64,000 bases of DNA from Rhyacophila brunnea (GCA_022495005.1 JAGYXB010000135.1:3286001-3350000), one strand, 5' to 3'. Positions 11,595-22,990 are shown, counted from the stretch's first letter. Made by a program: numbers and translations. The notes: a model not told the origin generated them from the sequence alone.

Positions 11595-11700
11595 GCACCC
11601 ACGGTGGCCGTGCGGCTTAAGCGTTGGACTATCACGCCGTGGGTCCCAAGTTCGAATCCTGGGTCTGGCACTTGCACATATTGTTTTTCAATTTGTGTCT
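11595..11700 (+). repeat. tRNA-like SINE head, third type
   Basis: An A-box-like TGGCCGTGCGGCTTAAGCG and a clear B box AAGTTCGAATCCTGGG lie about 45 bp apart, ending near GTCTGGCAC. This is followed by a non-tRNA body (TTGTTTTTCAATTTGTGTCT). It differs from the other tRNA-like families here. The absence of a convincing acceptor stem argues against a functional tRNA. Confidence 0.6.
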
Positions 11701-11849
11701 GTCAGGTTATGGACCTAATAGTTTAAGCAAGTGGCTGACATCCATTTCTCGTAAAAAACAAAATCTGTTAATACAAACCTCTACTCTGTGGAGGCCCATA
11801 TGTTCCTATTATGATCGGACATGGTCGAAAAAAAAAACCTGTGGATATT

Positions 11850-12110
11850 ATTATCATCATCATCAGCCTGATTCTATCCACTGCTGGATGAAGGCCTGTA
11901 CAAGCTGATTCCACTTCTCTCAGTTCTGAGCGTTGCGTTGCCACGTACTTCCGCAGAACTTTATCATTTCGGCCTCTAGGTCTACCTAGCAGACGTTTTG
12001 TACCTCTTGTGGACCACTGGATGACTAGATTTGTCCAACGATTGTCCCTTCGTCGAGCTATGTATCCAGCCCATTTCCATTTGAGGTTTTTAGCGAACTT
12101 TATTACATTG
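11850..12110 (-). pseudogene. RTE-like retrotransposon tail, copy 2
   Basis: The reverse complement matches the 3' end of the fragment at 7225-7531, including the TGATGATGATAAT tail (plus strand ATTATTATCATCATCATCAG at about 11848) and the coding segment corresponding to KRRQGRP. Frameshifts break the frame. It is 5'-truncated, with only the last roughly 80 codons represented. Confidence 0.8.
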
Positions 12111-12219
12111 TATAATAATATAATGTTGTATTGTATAATATTGTATTTTTTTTGTGTAGTTACATATATTGTTTTTAGTAATACAATATGTCATGAAGCC
12201 CAATGACAGTAGTGTATTA

Positions 12220-12345
12220 AGTACCAATCATAAACACCCAGGCTTTGAGAAAATTACATAAATATATTGTGACCTCGTGAGAATAGAACTCGGGTCCCCC
12301 GGATGAAAGGGCAGCGCTTTGCGTACTGGACTACGAGGGCCTTAT
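12220..12345 (-). repeat. tRNA-derived SINE, family B copy 2
   Basis: On the minus strand the head begins CTCGTAGTCCAGTACGC, with a B-box-like GAGTTCTATTCTC. The body ATATATTTATGTAATTTTCT and AAAGCCTGGGTGTTTATGAT matches the body of the copy ending at 10345. Confidence 0.7.
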
Positions 12346-14182
12346 AATAAATTCCATGCTACTGGAAGATGGATACATCGCAAACACAAAACAACACTAG
12401 TTAACAAAATAGCTTAACGTAATAAAAATTACAATAAAAAACCGCCATTTTTCCCGTTCGCTAATGAAAAACGGAGCTCCGAATTAATTATAAAAACGTA
12501 ACCGTACGCAGTGCATACTAATTATTATTTCAGTCAGTTGTAAACCTGCGGCTCCGCCCCTCTTCGTTTGAGAACCAATGGCGGGCATGGGAAAAAAATA
12601 TAATAATATCGGGTTGCTGTTATCACTAAATTTATTTCACACGAGTGCAAATTTAAATACACAATATACGAATACCTCTTTGGAACAAGATTTATACTCT
12701 ATAAAGCGTTTTATTTTAATTACAGCAAAAAAACATTTTATAAAAATGTGAATAAATTTTACTTAAACTTGCTATCGACGTTAGTGTTAGTTATACATAT
12801 TATTATGATGTAAGTCAAAATAGAAATACGATGTAGGTAAAAAACCATTTGACAACCGAATATTTATTACCATAAACATTCGCAACTTGGAGGTTTTTTT
12901 TAACAACAGTTTAGTTGATTAGATAAATATCTACTTACGCAGGTTTTACTAAGTGAGTAATTTGTGTAATTGATAGTATTCTCATCGGTATGGTAATTGT
13001 CTTATCATTGAAAATCTGCAGTCATATCGCATTCCCCTTAACATAAACCCAGTGACGTCCCTAGATAAAGTGTCGCGCCCTTTCATTTTTGGTCTAAAAT
13101 TTTATGCAAATTTGTTAAATACCTACCAACCTATTTTATTACTTATTTATTTTCGGTTATCTTAAACACACAAGTGCAAAACAAACTTTTAACAAATGAC
13201 AAACACATCATCTACTGCGGATTAGAGCATTTTCACGAAACATACATATGTGAAGGACTCTTTGTATTTTTTCCTGTGCAACAAACCACCATTTAATATT
13301 AGAAAAAAAATTAGGATAGATTGCCTGGATTCTTTTATGGTTACATTATTGTTTTAACTAGGATGTCAGCACTTTCTAACGAAGCGCCACTTACCGCCAC
13401 TGCTCTCAAAAGTTGCAATATTCGTATTCGTTCCTTCATTTCCCGCCCTTTGTAGTGTGCCACCCCGAAGCGATGCATGACCTGCTTATACCCATACAAC
13501 GTATAAAGACGTCACCCATCGATCAGGAGCGTAATAATTAATCTATCCTACATGGTGGACAACAATGTGAGGAAGGTATCGAACAGACTTTTTATGATGT
13601 TCTTCTGTTGGCCATTCGCTACCGTTGCTTAGGCAAGGGACAAAGAAACGGAAAAAATACATTATAATATCCTGAAAACTCAGATACAGTGTGTGCATAT
13701 TAATTAAAATAACAACATGCTAATTCAATTCGATGGCGGGGTCGAACCCAGTTACCGTATTTCAAACGAAATCTATTATACGAGTACATCCAAAACGACG
13801 ATATCAGTCAACCGTTACAATTACGACCTACTAATTGTAATTGTGTGAAGTTAAGAATAATCAAAAACAATTTATATTAGGTATGATTAATAATTCAGAT
13901 CGCTAAATATGGTACCGATTTGTAGAATATCAGTAAATAGGTTAGTCATTAATTATGTTGATATAACGTACCCATAGATTCTATAAATTACTTTTACACG
14001 TGAGTGCGTCAGAATAATGAAATGCTACCTAATATGCACCTTGTTGATTTTTCGTTTTTTAACATTGTAAACATTTTGCAACCATTTATACTAAATGATT
14101 ATCATCAATTTATGGCAATGCAAAAATGTGTGTTTAATAAATAATAATACTATTTGTTACCAAGTAAGTGTAATTTATAATT
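12346..14182. other. No gene; possible isolated repeat ends
   Basis: Mostly AT-rich. CAGTGACGTCCCTAG at 13050 and TACCGCCACTG ending at 13402 look like hAT-type ends, but the flanking 8 bp do not match, so I do not pair them. A B-box-like stretch on the minus strand (GGGTTCGACCCC, plus strand about 13739-13750) suggests another eroded tRNA-like repeat. Confidence 0.45.
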
Positions 14183-14943
14183 CAGTGCTCCGCAACCAGT
14201 GTACCGTGAAACAATACCAGGTGTGCCGCGGAGCATTGCTTCAAAAAAAAAATACAAATACTTTTGTATATTATACAATACTTTTATACAAATAGCCAAA
14301 TTTGCGTACGTGGTTGGTAATATATTTGAACACCTGCATAGACTTAATAAAACAATGCAAGGTCAGAATGAAAATATATTGACGTGTTCTGATAAATTAG
14401 GAGTTAAGACAAAGTTGTTTGTATATTTAGTTTTTTTATTAAATAAAAAAATATAAATTAATGAAATTTTGGTGCATGGCCCCCACAAGAGGGGGGCTGA
14501 CAGAGCTCTAGCCTAGGGACCCAGGCTCAGGGGAGGGGGGGCGGCGTGGCAGGTCAACCAATAAGTGAGATAAACAGAAATTACAAATTTTCTCTAATAG
14601 TAAAAAAGTCGCCTGCGGCGCTATATTACTACGCTAATATTGATATTTTCAAACATGCTATGGTAGGATACAATTATTTAATATTATCATGTCATTACTC
14701 GACAAACAATTATTCGTAACCCGATAACTAACCATAATTCAAGTGGATATATTAATAAATACAAAAAATCGCTAAACATACAATCAGTACCATTCATTTT
14801 ACCTCTAAGACCATTTAAAAAACGCTATTTTAGAGTATGTGGGGTCCATGTTTTGGTGTATAAATTGTTTTACGTGAGGTGTGCCGCGGAATTCTAGTAA
14901 GACCTTTAGTGTGCCGTGGGTGAGAAAAGGTTGCGGAGCACTG
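14183..14943. mobile_element. Outer hAT non-autonomous element (interrupted)
   Basis: The terminal inverted repeats are a perfect 15 bp, CAGTGCTCCGCAACC at 14183-14197 and its reverse complement at 14929-14943. A perfect 8-bp target duplication TTATAATT lies at 14175-14182 and 14944-14951. Subterminal GTGTGCCG motifs occur near both ends, as expected for hAT transposase binding regions (inference). The element is 761 bp only because another hAT element and its duplication (384 bp) sit inside. The original length was about 377 bp. The frame at 14199-14456 has no transposase signature. Confidence 0.93.
14475..14850. mobile_element. Inner hAT element nested in the outer one
   Basis: The 376-bp element begins CATGGCCCCCACAAG and ends GTGGGGTCCATG. 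It is flanked by a perfect 8-bp duplication TTTTGGTG at 14467-14474 and 14851-14858. The left part is strikingly GC-rich (about 14475-14565) and carries AAAAGTCGCCTGCGGCGCTA near 14608. The same sequence in inverted orientation forms the element at 29395-29790. It lacks coding capacity. It inserted into the outer hAT element after that element had itself inserted, which gives a relative order of events. Confidence 0.93.
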
Positions 14944-16589
14944 TTATAATTTATGGATGTAATGTTCTTATGAATAAAAGACAAAGGATTCGTTTTAAAA
15001 GTAAGTGTTTGCAACTCGTCAAAACTGACAGGATCGGTTACAAAAACAATACATTACACCTTCTACGCTTTTTGTATTTTTAACAAACAATTATTTTAAT
15101 TAAGTGAAATAATTATCACTGCTTCTGTGGTTACTAAATTAATATTAAAATGTGATTTAATGTAGATACATAGTATTATGTATAGTCAAATTATAAATAT
15201 ATTTATTATCACTAGATGTTACCTACAAAATTCAAAACACTGTTACCTAAATAATAATATAAAACCTCAAATCTATGATATATGCTTAATTATTCAAGCG
15301 ACTGATAATTAATAATTAAGAGATATTGGTGGTTACTATAGAATTATAATATTTGTTATAATATTTATCATAGACAAATAGAAACAGCGAAAAACCTATT
15401 AGCCAAATAGTTATTTAAAAAGCATTCCAATAATAATGAGATGTTAGCCGCGATCTATTTCCCGCGCATTTCCTTGTGTTGTAACTGGAAGGAAAACACT
15501 GCCACCTGTTGCATGCAACTTCAGATATTGTTTTCCGTTCCATTCGAACATTTTGAATCTTTTCATACAACCTGAATAGTGACTTGCATTAATTCATTTT
15601 ATAGTATGCAAAACGACACAGAAATCATTTCTAAAATTAAATATTATCACTGAAACATTTTACCAATATATTATTATGTATCATTCTAAGACGTACAAAT
15701 AAATATCTATTAAATTTTTCGATTTGTCCTAAAATATAAAAATGTTTTTAATTACAGTTGACTATGTATACTCGTATTGTAGGTATGTATAATATAAAGT
15801 ATTTAGGCAACACTTATTTAAATTGGTCATTTGTATTCTTTCGACAGCTGCCATTTACTTGTGTGGCTTACACAAAAATAAATTACCCTTTTATGAAATT
15901 AAAAACAAAACAAACCCAGTAAAGAATGAGTAGATAATAGTTTTTATTATTACTTGCTAACGTATATTCTTTATGAATTCTTTTAGTTATAATTCTGTGA
16001 AAACATTAGATAATTTATTTTATTTTATATGTGACAAGTTTTAATTTTCTTTAATTAGATAACATTGCATCTATAATTAAACAGATCGATAGGTACTGAA
16101 AAAGATTTGTAATGAAAAAGTTGCCACATTTTTACAGGTTTATATCACAGATATATTGTCTACAAAAAAATACGTTTTGAAAATGAATTACTTATGGACA
16201 TTTAAATTCGCAAGAAAGAAAATAGTGGATAATCGTGATACATTTAAATACTTATATATGAAAAAGATGACTAAACGTGGTTAAGAAGCACTGGTTTAAC
16301 TGGAGATGGTTATGAAATTCTCTTCTTTGTGTGTAATTCACTATGATGCCACGGTACTTCTTTAGATTTATGATTAACTCTCTTATACTTAGTAAGACAA
16401 TTAACATTTAAGTCAATTTTTGCTATCGAGTGGTACTCGTACAATGTCGCTCATATGCGTAAACATACTACCGGTGCGACCTTATGACAGTCTTTATGTG
16501 TACATACAGCTTTTGGTAGTTAATATAGGCATTGGTGACTGGATTTTTGTTAAAAAAATGTACCTAGTTGCTGAATTGTAGATGGCTAG
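14944..16589. other. AT-rich DNA, no gene
   Basis: Apart from the 8-bp duplication at the left edge, nothing is recognisable. The stretch is very AT-rich. Confidence 0.55.
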
Positions 16590-16800
16590 AGTATGAACAG
16601 TGGGTGGGTAGTATGCCATCTGCGGCTTTGTGCCCACAGCGGAGTACCAACACACAGAGGCACCCTTTTGGGGCACGCACGCCGCGCCTCGAGTACTCGT
16701 GTTCACGTTGTTCAATCCCATACCACTTCTCGCCAGGGTGACTTGCCTTTGGGCCATCACCAGTGGGACGTTCACAAAAGATCGATGAATGATTGCATAA
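16590..16800. other. GC-rich patch of unknown nature
   Basis: About 200 bp of much higher GC content, with open frames on both strands (for example 70 codons on plus, 121 and 88 on minus). None shows a motif I recognise. Composition and isolation suggest a transposon or retroelement fragment, but I cannot name it. Confidence 0.35.
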
Positions 16801-18184
16801 TATGATTTGTTGTTTCCTACAAAACAGCAAGGCAGTGATGTGTTCAATAAACCGATCACCAGTTACTATTAAAGTGTACTTTGATTTAGTTTACATAGAT
16901 TTTCTAATAAAAGCGCGCATGGGAGAGAGGATGACGGTGAACTAACAAAAAAATAATGATTATAGTTAATAAATATTAAGCATGTCCACAAAATCAAAGC
17001 TAAAATAATACGGATATACAAAAGCTAAGCGAAGAGATCTTCTCGTTCGCAAAAATATGCCGCAATTATTTTTAAACGCAATCTCTCGGAGTACATTCAC
17101 AGAGGATGTAGTTCTTCGCCACATGGATATGTTGGTAGGGCGACAAGTCCAAACTCAAAGAGCTTGGGATGGTCAGACCAAATTAAGAATGTCACACGTT
17201 TCACGTTGAAAAAGTCCCTGCATGTCGTTGGATATCAAGAGAAATGGAGCCTCACGACTTGAATGCCCTAATCACCTGGATCGCGATACTAAATCATGAC
17301 GTCTCTACGAAGAATAAAAATACATTAATATCATGGCTGTGATATCTTAGCGGCGATCTATTGAACTAAAAACCTCAGCCTTCCACGTACATAGATATCC
17401 TCCGATCCCTGCCTCCACCCTTTACAGATTATACAACATATTGAAATTACACACATAATAATAGTGCCAGATATTCGCGTTGCAAAAACATTGCAGAAGG
17501 CGATGTTACACCGCACTACGAATATCATTAAACCCTCTCGCACAGAAAACCGTCTCGACTGGGATGTGGACATAAATCAAAACTGCCGGCAATGTTGCAA
17601 CTCTCTTCTACGCGCATAAGCGAGACCATATGGGACAGTTACGAAATTAATGGCAAAGCAGCTTCAACATAAGCGCCGAAACACGTCGTGTGAAATTTGT
17701 TACACGCGACAAGCCGATTTTTTTAACTAAAATATGTGCGGCTGTACATTAAATTACACGTGTTTTGTGAATGACAACAAAACCACTTGACAAATTCTAA
17801 GTGTTGCAGCCAAGACGAGTGCCTATGTGCGACCGGGACTTATCGACAACACGGCTCGACTCATTATTCAAATAAACCTGGATCATTTATAACCCCACTG
17901 TGTGGACGGAATTGGTAACTAAAAAGTAGCCCAGTTACAAAGTAACTTAACAATACATTAATATAATTTAGGGTATTATAAATTAAGACATATTTTACGA
18001 GGATGACATTGTTGTACTAACAGGACAGCAAATCGTATAAATCGTATTTTATTTTAAATGATCTTCCAAAATATTGACATTACCAAATGATAGGCTTAGC
18101 GATAACCGAAAACTCCATTTGAAATAAATCGCTACTGTCCATCTTACTGTCCTTTAATCTTTCGTGTGTCCCGATCACTTAAAG
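16801..18184. other. No gene recognised
   Basis: The composition between 17000 and 17650 is more balanced, and several 20-30 codon stretches look retroelement-like. No motif is strong enough to name. Confidence 0.4.
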
Positions 18185-18395
18185 AGCCTCGTCATCCTAT
18201 TCTCACCCCACTGTCCCTATCACCCGCAAATCACCCGGCTGCACCCCGCCAGTCACCCCAAACCTCCACAGTCGCACTTCACCCACACGACACCGCCCGC
18301 CACACCCCACACCCTCATCAACCCCCACACGAAACACCCGCCAGCGCCGCGCAATTAGGCGCACCCTGAAGCTCCCACACCCACCTCCGCCCCTA
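18185..18395. repeat. C-rich, G-poor tract (strand-asymmetric)
   Basis: For about 200 bp the plus strand is dominated by C and A with many CACCC and ACCCC runs and very little G, between AT-rich flanks. The minus strand therefore has clustered GGGTG and GGGG runs that could form G-quadruplex-like structures (inference). The overlapping 64-, 67- and 100-codon frames are compositional by-products, rich in P/H/T or G/V/R. Confidence 0.7.
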
Positions 18396-18718
18396 CATGG
18401 CATATGACGAGTCCACACGTTATGAAATAATGTCGTATTGGTCCACAATGCTGTTAACAAAATAAATTTCATATTATGCCAATATTTTTTTAATATTATC
18501 GACAATGTGACAATACATCAAATGGAATTTGACTATTACACGCTACACATGTAATAAAGATTGGTTAATTCCATTGCCTTAATACCTTTGAGTCCTAAGT
18601 GGATGTCTAAAAAAAGTATAGAAAATAGAGTAATTATTTTTGGGAAAACAAAACAAAAATAAGCCGGACCAAAATTTCAGCACTATACTAGAATTTATTA
18701 TGGTACAATTAGTAATAC

Positions 18719-18742
18719 GAGGGTGGGTCAATAAGTCCTTAG
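18719..18742 (+). repeat. Mariner-like terminal inverted repeat (left)
   Basis: CGAGGGTGGGTCAATAAGTC resembles irritans-type mariner termini, and a mariner transposase remnant lies about 330 bp downstream. A TA-containing sequence precedes it. I could not find a matching right end. Confidence 0.6.
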
Positions 18743-18748
18743 AAAATA

Positions 18749-19042
18749 CACATTTCACATGAGAAATAATGTTTAGTATTGTCTATTAATTTTCGCCAAA
18801 TAAATTATGTCAAAATAAGCCGCACAACGACCAAAAGAGTATCGAGAAATTAAACGTGTGTATCTCCTAAGAATTAAAAGACTCGTAAAAGTAGACAACA
18901 ACTTATCCGAAAATCAAGAGCAAAATAAAACTTTTACTTTTGTCGTTTATGTTTGATGATTATTAATTTGTTAGGTTATGTATTATTATGTAGGTATAGC
19001 CCAATAGTTAATGATATACTAAATGAACTATTGGGAAAAATT
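18749..19042 (+). repeat. 294-bp direct repeat, copy 1
   Basis: This segment recurs in the same orientation at 19543-19836 with only four substitutions that I can count. Near its right end is a perfect 10-bp inverted repeat, CCCAATAGTT (19000-19009) and AACTATTGGG (19026-19035), with a 16-nt loop. The repeats do not begin TG and end CA, so they are unlike classical LTRs. Confidence 0.9.
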
Positions 19043-19542
19043 TAAACGTCGGAGTTTGAGGTGACAGCTATAAATCCACATGTTAAGTTGAGAGATAATA
19101 TTACTATTTACATGAAACGAGTTTCTGCAAGATGGGTGCCGCGTTTGCTCACAGTCGACAATAAACGCAATAGGGTGGTGGCCTCTAAAGCCCTGTTGTC
19201 GTTCATGCAACGCAATCCGGATTTTTTTCGTCGCTTTGTGACTGTAGATGAAACCGAGACGAAAGAACAGTCAAAGCAGTGGATTGCGATGTCAAAGAAG
19301 GCGAAAACCGTAAAATCAGCTGGTAAGGTTATGGCTACTGTATTTTGGGATGCACGTTTATTTTCGTTGACTATTTGGAAAAACGAAAAACAATAACAGG
19401 GGATTATTATGCATCTTTATTGCCAAAAAATTGAAGAAAAACGGCCTCATTTAAACAGGAATTTTGGTGGTTTACGATCGGCTGAAGAATTTTCTTGGTC
19501 GAACCGTATTCATTGACGTGTTATTGCTTTTTTCTATCGTAT
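19043..19542 (+). pseudogene. Mariner transposase remnant
   Basis: The frame at 19061-19396 reads VSARWVPRLLTVDNKRNRV, then RNPDFFRRFVTVDET, then ETKEQSKQW and KAKTVKSAGKVMATVFWDAR. This is an unmistakable mariner transposase segment covering the first catalytic aspartate (VDET). Relative to family members, about eight residues are missing right after VDET, where the WIHHY block should be. The match continues past the stop in another frame with DYYASLLP and KIEEKRPHLN. The second and third catalytic aspartates and the N-terminal DNA-binding domain are absent. It is flanked by two 294-bp direct repeats. Inactive. Confidence 0.9.
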
Positions 19543-19836
19543 CACATTTCACATGAGAAATAATGTTTAGTATTGTCTATTAATTTTCGCCAAATAAATT
19601 ATGTCAAAATAAGCCGCACAACGACCAAAAGAGTATCGAGAAATTAAACGTGTGTATCTCCTAAGAATTAGAAGACTCGTAAAAGTAGACAACAACTTAT
19701 CCGAAAATCAAGAGCAAAATAAAACTTTTACTTTTGTCGTTTATGTTTGATGATTATTAATTTGTTAGGTTATGTATTATTATGTAGGTACAGCCCAATA
19801 GTTAATGATATACTAAATGAGGTATTGGGAAAAATT
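19543..19836 (+). repeat. 294-bp direct repeat, copy 2
   Basis: Nearly identical to 18749-19042. Two of the four differences fall in the right arm of the terminal hairpin (AGGTATTGGG at 19820-19829), so the stem is perfect only in copy 1. Confidence 0.9.
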
Positions 19837-20300
19837 GCCTCAGTGTATTGATAATGTTAACGGATTAAAAAAAACTATTGACAATTTGATTTGACAGCTG
19901 TTTCTGGTTGGTATGCGATTTTGCAACGAGATACTATATTGTTTCGTTTGGACGCACCCGAGCGTCGTAACGCAGCCGTTTCGCGGCGTCGCTTGGCGCC
20001 CACCCAAAGTGGAACCGATGCCCAAGGGTGTGCGAGGGAAATCCCTACTGGAGCAATGGAACAGAAAAAAATACATAAACGCAATTTTTTATCTTTTTCC
20101 CGCGTCTTGTCTTGTATATGGACCATTTCTATGTTGCCGATCGCAGCATTTTATACGTACTTTTTTGATGGTGCAGCAAAAAATTGCGAAACAGAATTTT
20201 GAACGTGGTCGACGTGATTTTCTCAACCGCAAAAAGAGATTGGTGTATTTATATCAAAAAAATCTTAAATATTCAGGGTTATTCTTACTAGTGTATTAAT
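19837..20300 (+). other. Unclassified sequence after the direct repeat
   Basis: A GC-richer stretch (about 19905-20070) gives overlapping frames of 103 and 128 codons on plus and 78 and 83 on minus. They show no recognised domain. Its position right after copy 2 suggests it belongs to the same transposon complex, but this is inference. Confidence 0.35.
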
Positions 20301-20809
20301 AATTACAGCTACGGACAAAATTGTCAAAGCAATAAAAAAATGGTGTGCAGGAAAGTCGTAAATTTCACCGTAACACAAAACGGGACAGATAGAACGATCC
20401 CCAGGTTATACCTTAATAATTATCGGATTACTACAAAATTATTTTGTATCTATCATATTTCTAATACATTAGTATAAGTTAAAAGTTAAATCCATCGTCG
20501 TGAATCGTGATATTGGTTTACTCTAAAACGGATTTAACTAAATGATTTATTTTAGCATATTTTCATGATAACGCCTCCCTCCCCTTTAAAATTTGTCAAA
20601 AATTAAACATTGAAAATAAAATAATTAACATATTATATAAAATTCGATGTTTTTCATAGTCAAGTAGAAGCACATCACTACTTAAAACACATAAAACGAC
20701 ACAAGTTAAAAACCATGTAAACGTAATGTTTGATATTTTACACGCCTACTTCTGATACAGGCAATGACATTAATATGGACGAAGCATCTGGAGAAAAAAA
20801 TGACAATCA
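20301..20809. other. No gene recognised
   Basis: AT-rich with no bounded repeat. Confidence 0.5.
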
Positions 20810-21010
20810 CTTTTTTGTCGGGTCTGCCGAATGGCTAATCTGTTCTGACGCCATTACAATAAAGGTGATATTGCTATAAATTCCCGATGCTTCTTGTCGG
20901 GTCTGCCGAATGGTTCGGTTCGAACGGGTTCGCTCAAATGAACATTAACACTAGAAACACTGTTCTAAAACCACTAAAATAAAGGTGATATTGCTATAAA
21001 TTCCCGATGC
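20810..21010 (+). repeat. Two-copy tandem repeat with an indel
   Basis: Unit 1 (about 20810-20890) and unit 2 (about 20891-21010) both begin TTGTCGGGTCTGCCGAATGG and both end AAAGGTGATATTGCTATAAA followed by TTCCCGATGC. Unit 2 is about 40 bp longer because of extra sequence near 20915-20955. No coding frame spans both units. Confidence 0.85.
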
Positions 21011-21413
21011 GTGATATCGCATAATGGAAATTGCGTGACGTCTACCTATATATGTGAGAACGTCACTATGCGCGAATTTACTTGCTAGCTACTATATTGA
21101 GTGCATTGTCCATTAATAATGTCATTGGATACAGGTGACAAATACCGATTGTCCGCATAACTTCCTCTGAGAATCGCCGCACTAAAGTAAGTTTTTCTTA
21201 TAGTTAGTTACATTGAATCTATTTGAGAAAAAAATTCTTTCTCGACATGTGACCTCAGGATTTACTAGTAATTAAGTAACAACTATGCCTAGTGGAAGCC
21301 ATAAAACTAAATAGCTGATCGGTCTAGCGGAAGATCTCGCGGACCAGACAGTCTGCCTTCCTCGATCAGAATATGAATAATCGCGCCTTCACTGCGACGA
21401 CATAAAACGTGTA
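21011..21413. other. No gene recognised
   Basis: Moderate AT content. No gene or repeat boundary seen. Confidence 0.45.
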
Positions 21414-21662
21414 TTGCCGAATTTTGAATGGCGTCGAAATGTCGTTAGGTACGAAACAGGATTTAACAGCCGCCTACTTCTCTGGTACACCACCGAGCCG
21501 TGTTCCGCCGCCCATGTGCCGCGTGGGGCGGGGGTCCAGGGGGTAGGCGGCAAAACTATGCCAGCGGCGCGCGTTAGGGAGGCGAATCGTTACCCTATGT
21601 GCGCCACTGCCACCCCGACGTACCTAACCACGCAGCCTACCCCGGCTACAGGGAGTTTGTAA
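21414..21662. other. GC-rich patch, unknown
   Basis: Much richer in GC than its flanks, with an 82-codon plus frame that has no motif I recognise. CpG and GGGG runs are frequent (about 21480-21640). It could be a transposable-element fragment or a CpG-rich regulatory island. Confidence 0.35.
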
Positions 21663-22640
21663 AGTTGGTGCCACATTGTTGGGTAAATCTAGATACTTAC
21701 ACTTATTCATATACTTAAATTTAAAAATAAATACCATCGACTGAGGGTACTTATGGAATTTTAATTTTAATTCTAATTGATAAAATGTTGCACTATTCAG
21801 GAATTAATTTTAAACACCCAAATTTCCCCTTTCGGCATCTTCAGGCTAATATATTATAACAATATACATTACATATAGATTACAGCCTGTTACGTTAAAT
21901 ACATAAAATATCGTATAAAACACATTATAAATAATAAGTTTAATACTAATCACAACACGTCACGAAAAAGACATAGGAAAAATATTACAAAAATACAATT
22001 AGTAATATATAGTTATTATTAATTCATGGTAAAAAATTACATATAGAAAAATGGATACCGAACTTGCCATATAGTATATTATAGTTCATATCATGTATAT
22101 AATTATGTACAACAGTAATATTTACATATTAATAAACATAACGACCATGCTTGACTCTTTTGCTGCTTATCATTTACACAATGCAAGTTATTTTAAGTTA
22201 AACACCGCTCAAAACACAAAGTTAATTGATTTTAATAATTATTTTATATTAAAATTAATATTAACTCTATACATTTGCACGAAAATGATAGTAATATACC
22301 GTTTTTTTTTTAAGATTTCTGTTTACAATAAGGATATAATATCAGTTGTTAGTAATAGAAACTAATAAAAATAACAATTAAAATACATTACGCGTATTTT
22401 TTATAGATAAAATAATTAATATTAGTTTGGTTGTGGGTAACCCAGTCATATGTATATATTTGTTTATTAATTTCATATTATAAATTTCACGGTGTCATAG
22501 AGAAATTATGCTTAAAATATACGATTTCATTTTCACATTTAACTCTTGAATTCTGTTGTTTAGATAGGCGCAAACATCTTTCTTCACTGAAAGATTTTTA
22601 GTGGTTTCAAAAGCTATACGAGTCACAAATTTCCGAAACA
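21663..22640. other. AT-rich DNA, no gene
   Basis: Very AT-rich. The 90-codon frame at 22093-22365 has a composition expected of AT-rich noncoding DNA. Confidence 0.55.
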
Positions 22641-22861
22641 CCCGGTACCACGGGTTAGGCTATACTCGACACATAAGGTAGATAACGATAAAGCCTATGT
22701 AACGTAGACCCCCCTCGACCCCTCCCAGCACCCTTTATATACCACATACGTACATAAGTAAACACGACTAACATGACGCATTTACCCTTATCGGAGTGGA
22801 TGAGCACGGCAGCTGTAGCCAGAAAAAATCGGTTGGTATTCAAAAAAAGAACAAAAGAAAT

Positions 22862-22922
22862 CGCGCCAAATTTCTGCGGAGGAAGGCCGAATCAAAAAGA
22901 TACAAACGGAAAATTTGGCGCG
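22862..22922. promoter_or_regulatory. Inverted pair of CGCGCCAAATTT sites
   Basis: CGCGCCAAATTT (22862-22873) and its exact reverse complement AAATTTGGCGCG (22911-22922) are separated by 37 bp. Each contains TTTGGCGC, the E2F/DP consensus. A TATA-like TTTATATA lies upstream near 22734-22741. Two inverted E2F-like sites could mark a promoter, or the pair may be a transposon-derived hairpin. No downstream gene is recognised, so function is speculative. Confidence 0.35.
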
Positions 22923-22990
22923 AACAACAGTTTCCCAAACGTAAAAACGCGACTCGTTTCTGTAAAGTTTAAGTGCCACTAATGTTGACG

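Noticed and set aside
13050..13402. CAGTGACGTCCCTAG...TACCGCCACTG as one hAT element
   Set aside because: The ends look right, but the 8 bp outside them (CATAAACC and CTCTCAAA) do not match, and the terminal repeats agree only weakly.
16494..16859. 121-codon minus-strand frame as a protein gene
   Set aside because: Overlapping frames on both strands in a GC-rich patch, and no motif in any of them. More likely an unidentified repeat fragment.
18164..18505. Proline- and histidine-rich or glycine-rich proteins over the C-rich tract
   Set aside because: Three overlapping frames on both strands are explained by base composition alone.
18749..19836. LTR retrotransposon or TRIM with 294-bp LTRs
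   Set aside because: The repeats lack TG...CA ends. I see no primer-binding site or polypurine tract, and the internal part is a mariner fragment.
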